This document shows, piece by piece, positions 17,180 through 29,456 of a stretch of 64,000 bases of DNA (positions are counted from its first letter, which is position 1; every line of letters begins with the position of its first letter). The notes beneath the pieces are model-generated. The model saw only the letters and a list, made by a program, of their open reading frames with translations. It was not told where the DNA came from and ran no database searches. Location of the stretch: positions 1 to 64,000 of the forward strand of contig CAWCLK010000054.1 of NCBI GenBank assembly GCA_963796225.1. The letters are read 5' to 3'. This stretch comes from CAWCLK01 sp963796225. GTDB lineage: Bacteria > Actinomycetota > Nitriliruptoria > Nitriliruptorales > Nitriliruptoraceae. A program made the translations under genes and the position numbers.

Positions 17180-17279
17180 CGATCGTCCTCCCCGTGCACC
17201 AAGGCAATCACGCTAGCGCACGCGGTCGGCCGCCCGCAGATGTCCACCGCGTGCGCCAGAGGCGAGCGACGGATGGTGG

Positions 17280-17729
17280 TCAGCGCGTGAGCAGGAGACC
17301 GACGAGGAGGGCGACGAGCACATGCCCCGCATTGACGGCCACCCGCAGCCATCTCGAACGCAGGCTGAGATCGACGCCCGTGGCGGACGCCAGGACCACG
17401 AAGGCCCCGATCATGCCGAACCATGCCGTGAACAGCAGGTGCGTGGTGCCGCGGACCGCGAGCGTGGCCAGGTCGTGGATCGCCCCGGAGACGAGGAACG
17501 TGACGACGACCGCGACGGGGCGGGGCGCTACCCGCACCAGTGGGGCGTGGACGAAGCGTGCCAGGTAGTAGCCGACAATGGGGTTCCAGTGCCGCCAGAA
17601 CCCTGCGAGCGTCCCGGCCCCGAAGGCGCGCCGCAGCATGTGCCGCAACGATCCGGTGGTGCCCATGGGTACACCGGTGCGGCGCTCGACGTGCGCGCCG
17701 AGCGAGACCGCGGTCGATGGGTCAGCCAT
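17280..17729 (-). CDS. short MBOAT/wax-synthase-like acyltransferase
   Basis: 149 residues from ATG 17729. GFWRHWNPIVGYYLARFVHAP matches the conserved FW-x-x-WN region and VTFLVSGAIHDLATL matches the histidine segment of membrane-bound O-acyltransferases, with three to four membrane helices. MBOAT proteins normally exceed 350 residues; this one covers only the catalytic end, like wax-synthase-domain proteins. It follows the nrdJ terminator but is a separate unit. Acyl donor and acceptor unknown. Confidence 0.5.
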   Translation of the reverse strand: MADPSTAVSLGAHVERRTGVPMGTTGSLRHMLRRAFGAGTLAGFWRHWNPIVGYYLARFVHAPLVRVAPRPVAVVVTFLVSGAIHDLATLAVRGTTHLLFTAWFGMIGAFVVLASATGVDLSLRSRWLRVAVNAGHVLVALLVGLLLTR

Positions 17730-17798
17730 GAGGGGCCACGGTGGGGCCATCGTGGCCGTCGCACCCGTCGTCGGTGGCGCACGTCGAGTGGACCACGA

Positions 17799-17825
17799 CG
17801 GCCGGGCCCCTGAGGGGCCCGGCCG
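17799..17825 (-). terminator. strong hairpin downstream of nrdJ
   Basis: CGGCCGGGCCCC / GGGGCCCGGCCG, a perfect 12-bp stem with a 3-base loop TGA, 58 bases after the nrdJ stop. It separates nrdJ from the MBOAT-like gene on the same strand. Confidence 0.6.
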
Positions 17826-17882
17826 CTCGGGGGTCATCGGTGCGTGGCTGGCGGAAGTCACGCACCGGCGAGTTGATCAGTC

Positions 17883-20762
<2,880 letters not shown>

Positions 20763-20954
20763 GTGCTGCTCCTCAAGGTGTCCCGTGCGTCGTCCCCGAC
20801 GCGTCCGGGCGGTCTCCATCGTGGGTCGTGCGTCACACCGGCACGACCGGCGGCCGGACGGGCCCGGCGGGGCGGCTCACGTCCGCCGGGGCGCCCATGT
20901 CGCCGGTCGGGTCCTGGCGGTGCCACGCGCCAGGGGTGGAACGACAACGATGTG

Positions 20955-20984
20955 ATTACAGCCACGACAGACGGTCGATGTCAA
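20955..20984 (-). promoter_or_regulatory. candidate nrdJ promoter
   Basis: Minus strand -35 TTGACA (20984-20979), 18-bp spacer, -10 TGTAAT (20960-20955). Predicted start near 20948 gives a leader of about 185 bases before the nrdJ ATG. Confidence 0.45.
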
Positions 20985-21047
20985 CGAGTCAACACGTCTC
21001 GGGAACGGGCTGCCACACAACGGGTGGGGGCTCGTGCACAAGTTTAC

Positions 21048-21063
21048 CCACTACATCTTGTGG
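21048..21063. promoter_or_regulatory. candidate NrdR box
   Basis: CCACTACATCTTGTGG is a 16-bp imperfect palindrome close to the NrdR consensus (acaCwAtATaTwgtgt). NrdR itself is encoded at 32484-32948. NrdR boxes usually come in pairs about 31-32 bp apart; only one clear copy is seen here. It lies about 65 bp upstream of the proposed -35, so another promoter may overlap it. Confidence 0.4.
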
Positions 21064-21333
21064 TCTCGTCGACAATCCGCCGTTGATCCCCAGCAACGCG
21101 CCGGTCTGTCCACATGGCGTCCACACGGCATCGGCAGTTGTCGACAGGTGCTTGCCCTTGTTGACCAGCGCGCTCGGCGCGCACCGACTCGCTGGTTGCG
21201 CACGAGCTCGCGGGGCGACGGGCCGGCGCAGCGTTCATCGTGGCGTAAGCGCGCTCGACGGGATGCATGCGCAGACTCGTCACCACACGCGGGAGCCTCC
21301 CGCACACGACGGTCGACGACTCGAGGAGACCCC

Positions 21334-21568
21334 ATGCGCACCATCCGACGCCACGCTGCCGGCCTGATGCTGGCGGCCGCCCTGCCCCTGGCCCTGACCG
21401 CCTGCGGCACCGACGACGGCGACACCGGCGCCGACCCCGGCACCGAGCAGATGACGGACGAGATGACCGACGACATGTCGGAGTCGGAGATGGCGACCGA
21501 CGACATGAGCGAGGACATGAGCGAGTCCGAGCGAGATGACCGACGACATGACCGAGTCCGAGGGCTGA
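21334..21568 (+). CDS. lipoprotein with Met/acidic repeat tail
   Basis: ATG 21334, GAGGAG upstream. Signal peptide LMLAAALPLALTAC (lipobox LTAC), then a short mature part built almost only of repeats of the type M-T/S-D/E-D/E-M-S-E-S-E. One extra base near 21530 shifts the frame; removing it extends the repeat to EMTDDMTESEG and a stop at 21566-21568, giving about 77 residues. Acidic Met-rich tails suggest metal binding, but this is inference only. Confidence 0.55.
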
Positions 21569-21675
21569 GCCTCGGCGTCGACGCCCAAGCGCCGGTCCGC
21601 CATCCGGGCCGGCACCTGTCCGGTCTGGCGCGCGCCCCGAACCTAGGCTGCCCGCGACCACACCGGGGAGGCAGG

Positions 21676-22821
21676 GTGAGCGAGACGCCGCAGCAGGCCG
21701 CGCGCCGAGGGCTTCGCACCAGCGACCGTGACCAGAACCGCATCCCCGACTGGCTGGAGGTCTCGGCCGGCTGGACCTGGCGGTTGCTCCTGCTGCTGGT
21801 CGCCGGGCTGGCGGTGCTGTGGCTGCTGTCGCGCCTGCTGGTCGTCTCCCTGCCGGTGATCATCGCGATCATCATCTCCACCCTGGCCGTGCCGCCCGCC
21901 CAGGCGCTGCGCCGCCGGGGGTGGCCCCCCGCCGCAGCCGCCTCGCTGGTCGTGATCGGTGGCCTGGTCGCGATCATCGGGCTCCTGGCGATCCTCACCC
22001 CGTCCTTCGTCGACCAGCTCACCCAGCTCGGCCCGACCCTGCAGGCCGCCTACCAGGACGTGCTGTCGTGGCTCGAGACCGGACCGCTCGGGTACGACCG
22101 GGCCCAGGTCGAGCAGCTGGTGAACAACCTGGGGGACATGGCCTCCGCGGGTGGCGGGTCCGGGGTCGTGTCCGGCGTGCTGTCCGGCGCGGCGCTCGTC
22201 GTCGAGGGCCTCACCGGCCTGATCCTGGCCGTGATCCTGCTGTTCTTCTTCGTCAAGGACGGCGACCAGATCGTCCAGTGGTTCATCGACCGCACCTCCC
22301 CCGCCTACCGGCCGACCCTGCGTGCCGTCGGGGCGCGGGCGTGGACCGCGCTCGGCGGCTACGTCCGTGGGACGGCGACCATCGCGCTGATCGACGCCGT
22401 CGGCATCATGATCGGGCTGCTGGTCCTGCGCGTCCCCCTGGTCGCCCCACTGACCCTGTTGGTGTTCCTCGGTGGCTTCCTCCCCGTCATCGGGGCGTTC
22501 ATCGCCGGCCTCGTCGCGGTGCTCGTGGCCCTGGCAGCCGCCGGGATCGTCAAGGCCGCGCTGGTGCTCGGCGTGATCCTGCTCGTGCAGCAGATCGAGG
22601 GGCACCTGCTCCAGCCGATCATCATGCGCCGCGCCGTCGCCCTGCACCCGGTGGTCATCCTGGTGTCGTTGGCGGCCGGGGCCGCGCTGGCCGGGATCGT
22701 CGGCGCGTTCCTCTCGGTGCCCATCGCAGCGGTGGTGGCCGCCGCCGGCAACGAGCTGCGCCTGCGGTCCGAGGCGGCCCACGCGGCCGAGGCCGGCGAG
22801 GTGGGCACGGCCGATGCCTGA
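21676..22821 (+). CDS. AI-2E/PerM-family permease
   Basis: 381 residues from GTG 21676. Two N-terminal helices, a third after an amphipathic stretch (SLVVIGGLVAIIGLLAIL), an extracytoplasmic region PSFVDQLTQLGPTLQAAYQD, then the C-terminal cluster VILLFFFVKDGDQIVQWF, YVRGTATIALIDAVGIMIG, FLGGFLPVIGAFIAG and QQIEGHLLQPIIMRRAV. The last motif is the signature of the AI-2E transporter (TqsA/YdgG, PerM) family. Substrate uncertain. The stop overlaps the following hydrolase start by 8 bases. Confidence 0.85.
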   Translation: MSETPQQAARRGLRTSDRDQNRIPDWLEVSAGWTWRLLLLLVAGLAVLWLLSRLLVVSLPVIIAIIISTLAVPPAQALRRRGWPPAAAASLVVIGGLVAIIGLLAILTPSFVDQLTQLGPTLQAAYQDVLSWLETGPLGYDRAQVEQLVNNLGDMASAGGGSGVVSGVLSGAALVVEGLTGLILAVILLFFFVKDGDQIVQWFIDRTSPAYRPTLRAVGARAWTALGGYVRGTATIALIDAVGIMIGLLVLRVPLVAPLTLLVFLGGFLPVIGAFIAGLVAVLVALAAAGIVKAALVLGVILLVQQIEGHLLQPIIMRRAVALHPVVILVSLAAGAALAGIVGAFLSVPIAAVVAAAGNELRLRSEAAHAAEAGEVGTADA

Positions 22822-23788
22822 GCCCAGCCGGATCGTCGACCGCCGCCACCTGCACCTGGACCGCCACGGCAGCGTCGACGCCCCGCGCGTCCCGGTCCTG
22901 CTCGTCCCCCCACCGGCCGCCCCGTCGTCCTGCTACCACCTGCGCCCCGGCCTCAGCCTGCGCGACCACCTCGTCGAGCGTGACCACACGGTCCATGCCC
23001 TCGACTACGGCCACATCACCCGCGACGACCGCGACCTCGGCTTCACCCGCCTGGTCGACGAGGTGCTGCCCGACGCCATCCGGGCCGCGGCGACCGACAC
23101 CGGCCGCCCCGTCGCCGTCGTCGGCTGGTCGATCGCCGGGACGCTCGCCCTGTTCGCGCTGGCGGCGCACCCCGACCTGCCGGTGGCGGGCACCGTCGTC
23201 GTCGGCGCCCCGTTCGACTACAGCCACGTCCCCCAGCTGCGTCCGCTGCAGCTGGCGGGGCGCATCACCGGAGGCCGGGTCGGCGCCACGGCGGGGCGCC
23301 TGGCCGGCATCCTGCCGGCGCCGCTCGTGCAGGCCACCTACCGGGGCTCGGCGATCACGCGCGAGCTGACCCGGCCGGTCTGGCGACTGCGACAGCGACT
23401 GGCCGGCAACCACGAACGGCTCGCCCACGCCGACGCGATCGACCGGTTCACCCGCGAGATGCCCGCCTACCCGGGGGCGTTCTTCGTGCGCCTGTGGGCG
23501 GACCTGATGGTGCGCAACGAGGTCGCCGAGGGCCGACTGCGCATCGGCGGCCGGGTGGTGGCGCTGGGCGACCTGCCGGACGTGCCGCTGCTGGCGTTCG
23601 GCAGTCCCGACGACGCCATCACGCCCTTCGGCTCGGCCGAGCACCTGGTCGACCTGGTGGACGACGTGACCTTCCACACGGTGCCGGGCAGCCATCTCGG
23701 CATGCTCACGGGCACGTCGGCGCCGACCACGACGTGGGTGCACGTCGACGGCTTCCTCGCCGACCTGGCCCACGCGGGATCGCGCTGA
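22814..23788 (+). CDS. alpha/beta hydrolase related to PHA synthase
   Basis: 324 residues. VPVLLVPPPAAPSSCYHLRPG and the elbow VGWSIAGTLALFALAAHP (Ser about residue 105) follow the PhaC layout, as does VLAFGSPDDAITPF-like acid segment (LLAFGSPDDAITPFGSAEHL) and the His in VPGSHLGML. PHA synthases use Cys at the elbow; Ser here argues for an esterase, depolymerase-type or thioesterase role. Co-transcribed with the AI-2E permease. Confidence 0.7.
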   Translation: MPEPSRIVDRRHLHLDRHGSVDAPRVPVLLVPPPAAPSSCYHLRPGLSLRDHLVERDHTVHALDYGHITRDDRDLGFTRLVDEVLPDAIRAAATDTGRPVAVVGWSIAGTLALFALAAHPDLPVAGTVVVGAPFDYSHVPQLRPLQLAGRITGGRVGATAGRLAGILPAPLVQATYRGSAITRELTRPVWRLRQRLAGNHERLAHADAIDRFTREMPAYPGAFFVRLWADLMVRNEVAEGRLRIGGRVVALGDLPDVPLLAFGSPDDAITPFGSAEHLVDLVDDVTFHTVPGSHLGMLTGTSAPTTTWVHVDGFLADLAHAGSR

Positions 23789-23879
23789 CGACGGCCCTCG
23801 GTCGGTCGTCCGTGATCCTCGTGCGGGGGGCAGGGTCGAATGCCCACACAGAGCCCCCCACACCCTCACGAGGTGCCCC

Positions 23880-24584
23880 GTGGCCACACCCACCGCCACC
23901 CGCTACGACGACATGACCCGCGACGAGCTCTACGAGCTCGCCCAGGAGCGTGACGTGCCCGACCGCTCCACCATGAACCGCGACGAGCTGCAGGCCGCCC
24001 TGGAGCTGCACGACCGCGGCCCCAACGCCATCGACATGCTGCTCGGCCACCACGACGAGATCCGGCGCCTGTTCACCGAGTTCGAGGGCCTGTCCAGCCG
24101 ACCCTCGAAGCGCAAGGAGGACCTGGTCGCCGAGCTCATCACGCTGCTCGCCAAGCACGCCGAGGTCGAGGAGCAGGTCTTCTACCCCGCCGTGCGCAAC
24201 GAGGTCGACGGGCAGACCGACGAGGTCGACGAGTCCCTGGAGGAGCACCACGCCGCCGAGTTCCAGCTCCACGAGCTCGACGGCCTCCCCAGCGACACGC
24301 CCCGCTACGACATGAAGGTCCACGTCCTCAAGGAGAACATGCTCCACCACCTCGAGGAAGAGGAGGAGGACCTGTTCCCCGACGTGCGCGAGGCGCTGTC
24401 CGAGGAGCGCCTGCGCGAGATCGGTGCGGGCATGGTCGAGGTGTGGGAGGTCGCGCCGCTGCGGCCGCACCCGTCCTCGCCGCAGTCGCCCCCCGCCAAC
24501 GTGCTCCTGAGCCTTCCCACGGCGGCCTGGGACCTGGCCGTCTCGCTCACCCGCGTGCTGCGCCGGCGTCTGCTCCGACGCTGA
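23880..24584 (+). CDS. hemerythrin HHE-domain protein
   Basis: 234 residues from GTG 23880. An N-terminal ~45-residue helix-extension-helix segment (YDDMTRDELYELAQERDV, resembling a SAP/Rho-N fold) precedes a four-helix hemerythrin bundle: LLGHHDEIRRLF, AKHAEVEEQVFYPAV, LEEHHAAEFQLHEL and KENMLHHLEEEEEDLFPDV. These supply the His/Glu ligands for a diiron site that binds O2 or other small ligands. The C-terminal tail is Pro-rich then hydrophobic and basic. A strong palindrome follows the stop. Confidence 0.85.
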   Translation: MATPTATRYDDMTRDELYELAQERDVPDRSTMNRDELQAALELHDRGPNAIDMLLGHHDEIRRLFTEFEGLSSRPSKRKEDLVAELITLLAKHAEVEEQVFYPAVRNEVDGQTDEVDESLEEHHAAEFQLHELDGLPSDTPRYDMKVHVLKENMLHHLEEEEEDLFPDVREALSEERLREIGAGMVEVWEVAPLRPHPSSPQSPPANVLLSLPTAAWDLAVSLTRVLRRRLLRR

Positions 24585-24600
24585 CACGGATGTGACGTCT

Positions 24601-24632
24601 CGTACGGGTACGACCACGGTCGTACCCGTACG
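24601..24632. repeat. nested palindrome, 15-bp arms
   Basis: Arms 24601-24615 and 24618-24632 are perfect reverse complements around a 2-base centre (AC). Each arm itself contains a smaller inverted repeat (CGTAC-GG-GTACG on the left, CGTAC-CC-GTACG on the right), giving four CGTAC half sites. It lies 16 bases after the hemerythrin stop and 35 before the acetyltransferase ATG; it could be a terminator or a multi-dimer operator. Confidence 0.6.
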
Positions 24633-24666
24633 CTTCGAGGCGGGGCCGACAAGGAGCCGTCCCGTC

Positions 24667-25551
24667 ATGTCCACCGAAGGCCCGGAGGTCCACCTGCGCG
24701 TCGCGATTCCCGACGACGCGCACTGGATCGCCGAGGTCGACGCCGACACGTCCGGGGTGCGCGCCCCGGCCGTCGGCTTCGTCCCGGAGCAGCTGCGCGA
24801 CGAGCTCGAGGCCGGGGCGTGGGCCAGCGACGACCAGTGGGCCTGGGCCGTGATGGTCGACGGCGAGCCGGCCGGCTTCGCGCTGGTCACCGGCATGTCC
24901 TCCGGCGACGGGCAGATGCAGATCCGCCTGCGCGCCACCCAGCGCGGCCGCGGCGTCGGCCGCGAGGTCCTGCGCCAGCTCGCCGACCACCACTTCGCCT
25001 CGCACGCCCACCTGCAACGACTCGTCGGCGAGACCCACGAGCACAACATCCCGATGCAGCGGGCCTTCAACGCCGCCGGCTTCCGCATGGAGGCGCGCTA
25101 CCGCGCGTCCATGGCCGGCGACGACGGCACGCTCGCGTCCCGATGGGGCTACGCGCTCACCAGGCAGGACTGGGAGACGGGGCGCCACCGCCTCGACGAC
25201 GACGGCTACGACCTGCACGGCCTGACGGTCACCGTGGACGAGGTCCTCGACGGCCCGAAGACGGGGTCGTCGGGCCTGACGTTCGAGTTCGTCCAGGACG
25301 GCCGACGCGCCTCCGCCACGTTCTCCTCACACGAGGTCAACGACGGCGAGCTCTCCGGGATCCTCATCCGCGACGTGCTGCGCTACCGGTACGTGCAGGA
25401 GCTGCACCGGCAGGGCGAGGGCCACATGGTCGTCACCGGCCGCGGCCGTGCCCGCCTGCAGCGCGCCCAGGACGGGCGGCTGCAGGTCATCAACGAGTGG
25501 ACCGACGACGAGGGCCGCCACGGGACGACCCTCCTCGTCGAACGCCGCTGA
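24667..25551 (+). CDS. GNAT acetyltransferase with extra C-terminal domain
   Basis: 294 residues from ATG 24667. The first ~165 residues are a GNAT fold with the acetyl-CoA loop RLRATQRGRGVGREVLRQL and the late segment NIPMQRAFNAAGFRMEARYR. The remaining ~130 residues (from GYDLHGLTVTVDEVLDG) form a beta-rich domain I do not recognise, with RGRARLQRAQDGRLQVINEW near the end. Acceptor unknown. Convergent with the M6 protease gene. Confidence 0.75.
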   Translation: MSTEGPEVHLRVAIPDDAHWIAEVDADTSGVRAPAVGFVPEQLRDELEAGAWASDDQWAWAVMVDGEPAGFALVTGMSSGDGQMQIRLRATQRGRGVGREVLRQLADHHFASHAHLQRLVGETHEHNIPMQRAFNAAGFRMEARYRASMAGDDGTLASRWGYALTRQDWETGRHRLDDDGYDLHGLTVTVDEVLDGPKTGSSGLTFEFVQDGRRASATFSSHEVNDGELSGILIRDVLRYRYVQELHRQGEGHMVVTGRGRARLQRAQDGRLQVINEWTDDEGRHGTTLLVERR

Positions 25552-25559
25552 CCGCGCCG

Positions 25560-28500
25560 TCGCCGGGTCGTGCGCGCCAGGCCGAGCAGGCCCAGCGCCA
25601 GCAGCCCGGCGCCACCGCCGGTGGTCGGCAGCGGGGCGCCGGCCGGCGTGCGTGTCGTCGGCCGGCGGCCCGGTGACCACCATGGCCACGGTGTCGGTGG
25701 CCAGGTCGCCGTCCCCGTCGGTGACGGTCAACGTGACCTCGTAGCGCCCGGGGCGCTCGAAGGTGTGGTGCACCGTCGACGTCGTCGGACGGCGGCGACG
25801 CCTCACTGCCGTCGCCGAAGTCCCACGCGTACGTCAGCGGCGGGTTGCCGTCGGAGCCCGACCCGTCGAAGGTGACGTCCTGCCCGGTGCGCACCTTGCG
25901 TGTCCTTGACCGACACCTCCGCGACCGCCGGGACGTCCGTCGTCGACGGCCCGCTCGCCCCGGCCGGTGGCGGCCACGTCGTACGCCTGGCAGCCGTCGC
26001 CGCCGGTCAGGCGCACGTCGGCGGTCAGGTCGTCCTCGAGCTGGATCGTGTCCTGGCCCGACATCGACAGGACCTCGGCGGTCAGGCAGCCGTAGTCGAA
26101 GGTCCAGCGCCCGTCGATCCCCTCGGGGTCGGCGAAGTTGTCGAGGTGCGGGTCGTCGGCCGCGTCGGAGAACGTGGTGTCCCCGTCGGCGGCGGTGAAG
26201 GACATGTCGTCGCACTCGGCCGAGCCCTCGACGCACTGGGCGTCGGCCACCGGCTGGCTGTCGAGGTAGTGCTGGGCCGGGTGCACCGGGGTGCCGTTGT
26301 TGCCGTAGCCGTGGTTCTCGTCGGTGTACTCGACGAACAGGCCGGGCTGCCAGGTCGGCAGGCCGCGGTCGGACTGGCCGAAGCCCTCGAAGTCGAACCC
26401 GGCCCGGTCACGCAGCTCGAGGTAGTAGGCGTGGTCGCGGGTGTCGCCCGCCTCGGCGTCGATCAGCGTCCACCCGTCGGTGCAGATCGCCGCGACGTGG
26501 AAGCCGTCGGAGCCACAGCCGCCGTTGAAGAAGCGGTAGTCGTCCAGCCCGTCCTCGAAGTCGGTCGAGAACACCTCCTCGCCGTCCACGGTCACGGATA
26601 CGTCGTCGACGAACCAGCCGGGGCGGTCGAACGCCGCGTCGGTGAAGTAGCTCAGCCGCGCCACCGGCGTGGTGGTGCCGGCCAGTGCCGAGAGGTCGTA
26701 GGTGTCCTCGAGGAACGTCAGCGGGGCGGAGTAGTCGTTCTCGACCGGGTTGCGGGCCAGCGTCGGGGCGGGCTCGCCCTGGGCGTAGGCGCCGGACTGG
26801 CCGGTGAGGCCGTTGTTGGTGTCGCCGAAGCACTGCTGGCCGTTGGGGTCGTAGACGTTGTCGGTCGTGTAGCCGCCGCCGGAGGGCACGGAGGTGTAGT
26901 CGGACCCGTCACCGGTGGTCAGCACGAAGCCGTAGTCCCAGTCCCACTCGATGTCCCACGCGGTGGTCATGTGCAGCTGCACGTCCGCGCCGGCGGGCAC
27001 GTCGGCCAGCTCGGGCAGGTAGATGTCGAGGTTGTGGCCGCCGGTCGGCGAGCAGCCGAAGTCGTTGCCGCGCCCCGACCACAGCAGCGACGAGCCGGAG
27101 GCCTGCTCGGCCACCACGGCCGGGTCGATGATCTGGCGGCTGGGCAGCTTGGCGGTCCAGGCCAGCCCGTTGTCGACGTGCCCGTCCTGGCCCTCGCGCA
27201 GGACGTAGGGCTCGCCGTCCGGGGTCTGCCAGTGGATCTCGTCCGTGTCGGTCTTGACCTCGGACCAGTCCTCCACCGTGACCTCGGTGTTCGGCTCGAG
27301 CACGCGGGGCACGATCCACCCGAGGTCCTGCTTGCCGAACACGGTCATGTGCTGGCCGTAGTCGGCCGCCATCAGGTTGAAGCTGGAGTACGCGTCGTAC
27401 CCGCCGCTGGAGTTGTAGAAGTCGGGCAGCCCGAGGTGGTGGCCGTACTCGTGGCTGATCACCGAGGCGGACTCGAACACGGTCTCGGGGTTGACGTTGT
27501 ACGGGCCGACGCGGACCGGCACGGGCAGCTCGTCGAGGCCGTCACCGCCGTTCGCGGCGCAGTCGTCGAAGGTCGTGTAGGTCTCGTCCACGTAGCACTG
27601 CGGGACCTCGGTGAGCGACCGCAGCTGGTCGGAGGAGATGAAGCCGCGCAGGCCGGTCTCCGCGTCGCGGTACTGCATCTCCAGCGACGACGAGTGCGGC
27701 CAGATGTTGTCGTACGGGGCGTCGGTGTAGGGGCACAGCTCGTTGGTGGCCGGCGTCTCGGGTGCGGCACCTGGGAGGCGCCGTTGCCGCCGCAGCCGAC
27801 GAAGATCAGCATGAAGAAGTCGACGACACCGTCACGGTCGGAGTCGAACCGGTTGTAGTCGATCTCGGGGTCGGCGGCGGACGCGGCGTCGTACACGCCC
27901 TTGCCGGTCTGCCCGCAGGCCGAGTCGATCGCCCCGGCCATGCCCAGCGTGAAGGCCGGGAAGTCCCCGCCGTAGTACTCGGTGGTGCCCGGAAGCTGGT
28001 ACCAGCCGTCCGTGATGCGGGTGTCGAAGGCCGGCGAGCCGATGACGCCTGGGGTGGAGGCGAGCGTGACGCCGCGGCACGTGCCGCCGACCAGCTCGGG
28101 CTCGGTGAACGGCATGTCCTCCTCGGCCATCGCGTCGGAGTAGGTGGCCGAGCCGATGCCGGCCGACGGGACCACGCCCTTCGGGTACAGCTGGCCGAAG
28201 GACATCTCCTGGTAGAGGTTGAAGGTCGACCCCTCGAAGTCGGGCGAGTTGACGATGGTGTCCAGCTCGGCCGGGTCGTGGCCGTCCTGCGGGGCGCGGT
28301 CGACGTACTGGACCGGGACCATCGGGAAGGGCTTGTCGCCGTAGCGGGCGGTCTCGAAGCCGCCCGACGGCGGGATGACCTTCGGCCCGTGGGAGGTCTC
28401 GGCGACCTGCTCGCCGGCGACCGTCATCGTGGCGGTCGACGACAGGTCCTTCCAGACCAGGCGCGGGTCGGTGGACAGGTCGGCGGCACGCGCGTCGGTG

Positions 28501-29255
28501 ACGAGCGTGACCTCGCCCGGCGCGTCCTCGGAGGCGGCGGGGACGCTGGGGATGGTCCAGGTCACGGTGGTGGGGGTGACGTCGACGGTGCCGACGCCGC
28601 CCAGGGCCTCGGCGCCGGTGAAGGTGACCGAGCCGGGCGCTGCCACGGTGACGGTGACGTCGGTGAGCGGCTCGGGGGCGGTGTTCAGCACGTGCGAGGT
28701 CAGCGGGAAGTCCTGGCCGGGCTTGACCCACCCGGTCGAGGACACGAACTGGTGGCGCAGCACGGCCTCGCCGTCCACGGTGGCCACCACCGCGAAGGTC
28801 GCCGCGGTGGCCTCGGCCCGGTCGAGCCCGGCGGCGGGGGCCGCATGCACGGTCAGGGCGTGGACGCCCGGGGCCAGTCCCTTCGTCAGCGCCCCGGGGA
28901 CCTGCGCGGTGAACACGCCGTCGGGGCGCGCCACGACGTCCACGGCCCGGTCGGCGTCCCCGTCGACCCGCACCTGCACCGGGAGGGCCGACGGCACCGT
29001 CTCGCCGGTGGCCACGTCGTACACGCCGACGGTGCCGGTGAGCCCGACCGCCTCGCCCGCCAACCACCCGGTGGCGCGGGGCGGGGCGTCGAGGTCGGCG
29101 ACGGCGGCCAGCACCCGCTGGCCGGTCAGGTCGGCGACCGAGGCCAGGTCGGCCGGGGCGGGGGCCGCGCTGGCGCGGGGCGAGATCCCGGGGGTGGCGG
29201 CGACGAGGGCCAGGGCCGCGAGGGCTCCGGCGAGGGCGGTCAGGCGGGTCCGCAC
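25560..29255 (-). CDS. secreted M6-type metalloprotease with PKD domain and LPTTG tail, several frame breaks
   Basis: About 1,230 residues once frames are joined. GTG 29255 starts a signal peptide ending near ASAAPA; then a beta-sandwich region, the immune-inhibitor-A type catalytic part with zinc motif SHEYGHHLGLPDFYNS (about 27450), a large C-terminal module, a PKD domain (VTFDGSGSDGNPPLTYAWDF) and an end with PLPTTGGG, a hydrophobic stretch and RRRR, i.e. a sortase signal. Frame changes occur near 27763, 25960, 25898, 25792 and 25650, mostly at G/C runs. The exact stop is unclear. Either a sequencing-damaged gene or a decaying one. Confidence 0.65.
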
Positions 29256-29456
29256 CGTGGCGACTCCAGGTCGAGGAAGGGGGCGAGGGGGATCGAGGGG
29301 GAAGCACGGCCCACGGCCGTCCTCTGGTGGTTCGCCGGGCACCTCCTCGCGTCCTCCCCGCGTGCGCAGGACGGACAGCCTCGTGTTGGGCGTGAGACGA
29401 GGCGACGCCTAGCGTCTCACCCTCGACACTCCCCGACCGTTCGCGAAAGGGCCGAC

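Larger units (their letters stand above)
20763..21333. other. divergent regulatory gap upstream of nrdJ
   Basis: 571 bases between nrdJ (leftward) and a lipoprotein gene (rightward). Contains a leftward TTGACA/TGTAAT promoter and an NrdR-like box, both listed separately. I found no cobalamin riboswitch: the conserved GCCACTG core is absent on the minus strand. Nothing else recognised. Confidence 0.5.

Noticed and set aside
20763..21047. Cobalamin riboswitch upstream of nrdJ
   Set aside because: A GCCAGGACCCGACCGGCG segment on the minus strand loosely resembles a B12 box, but the GCCACTG core and the rest of the conserved frame are missing.
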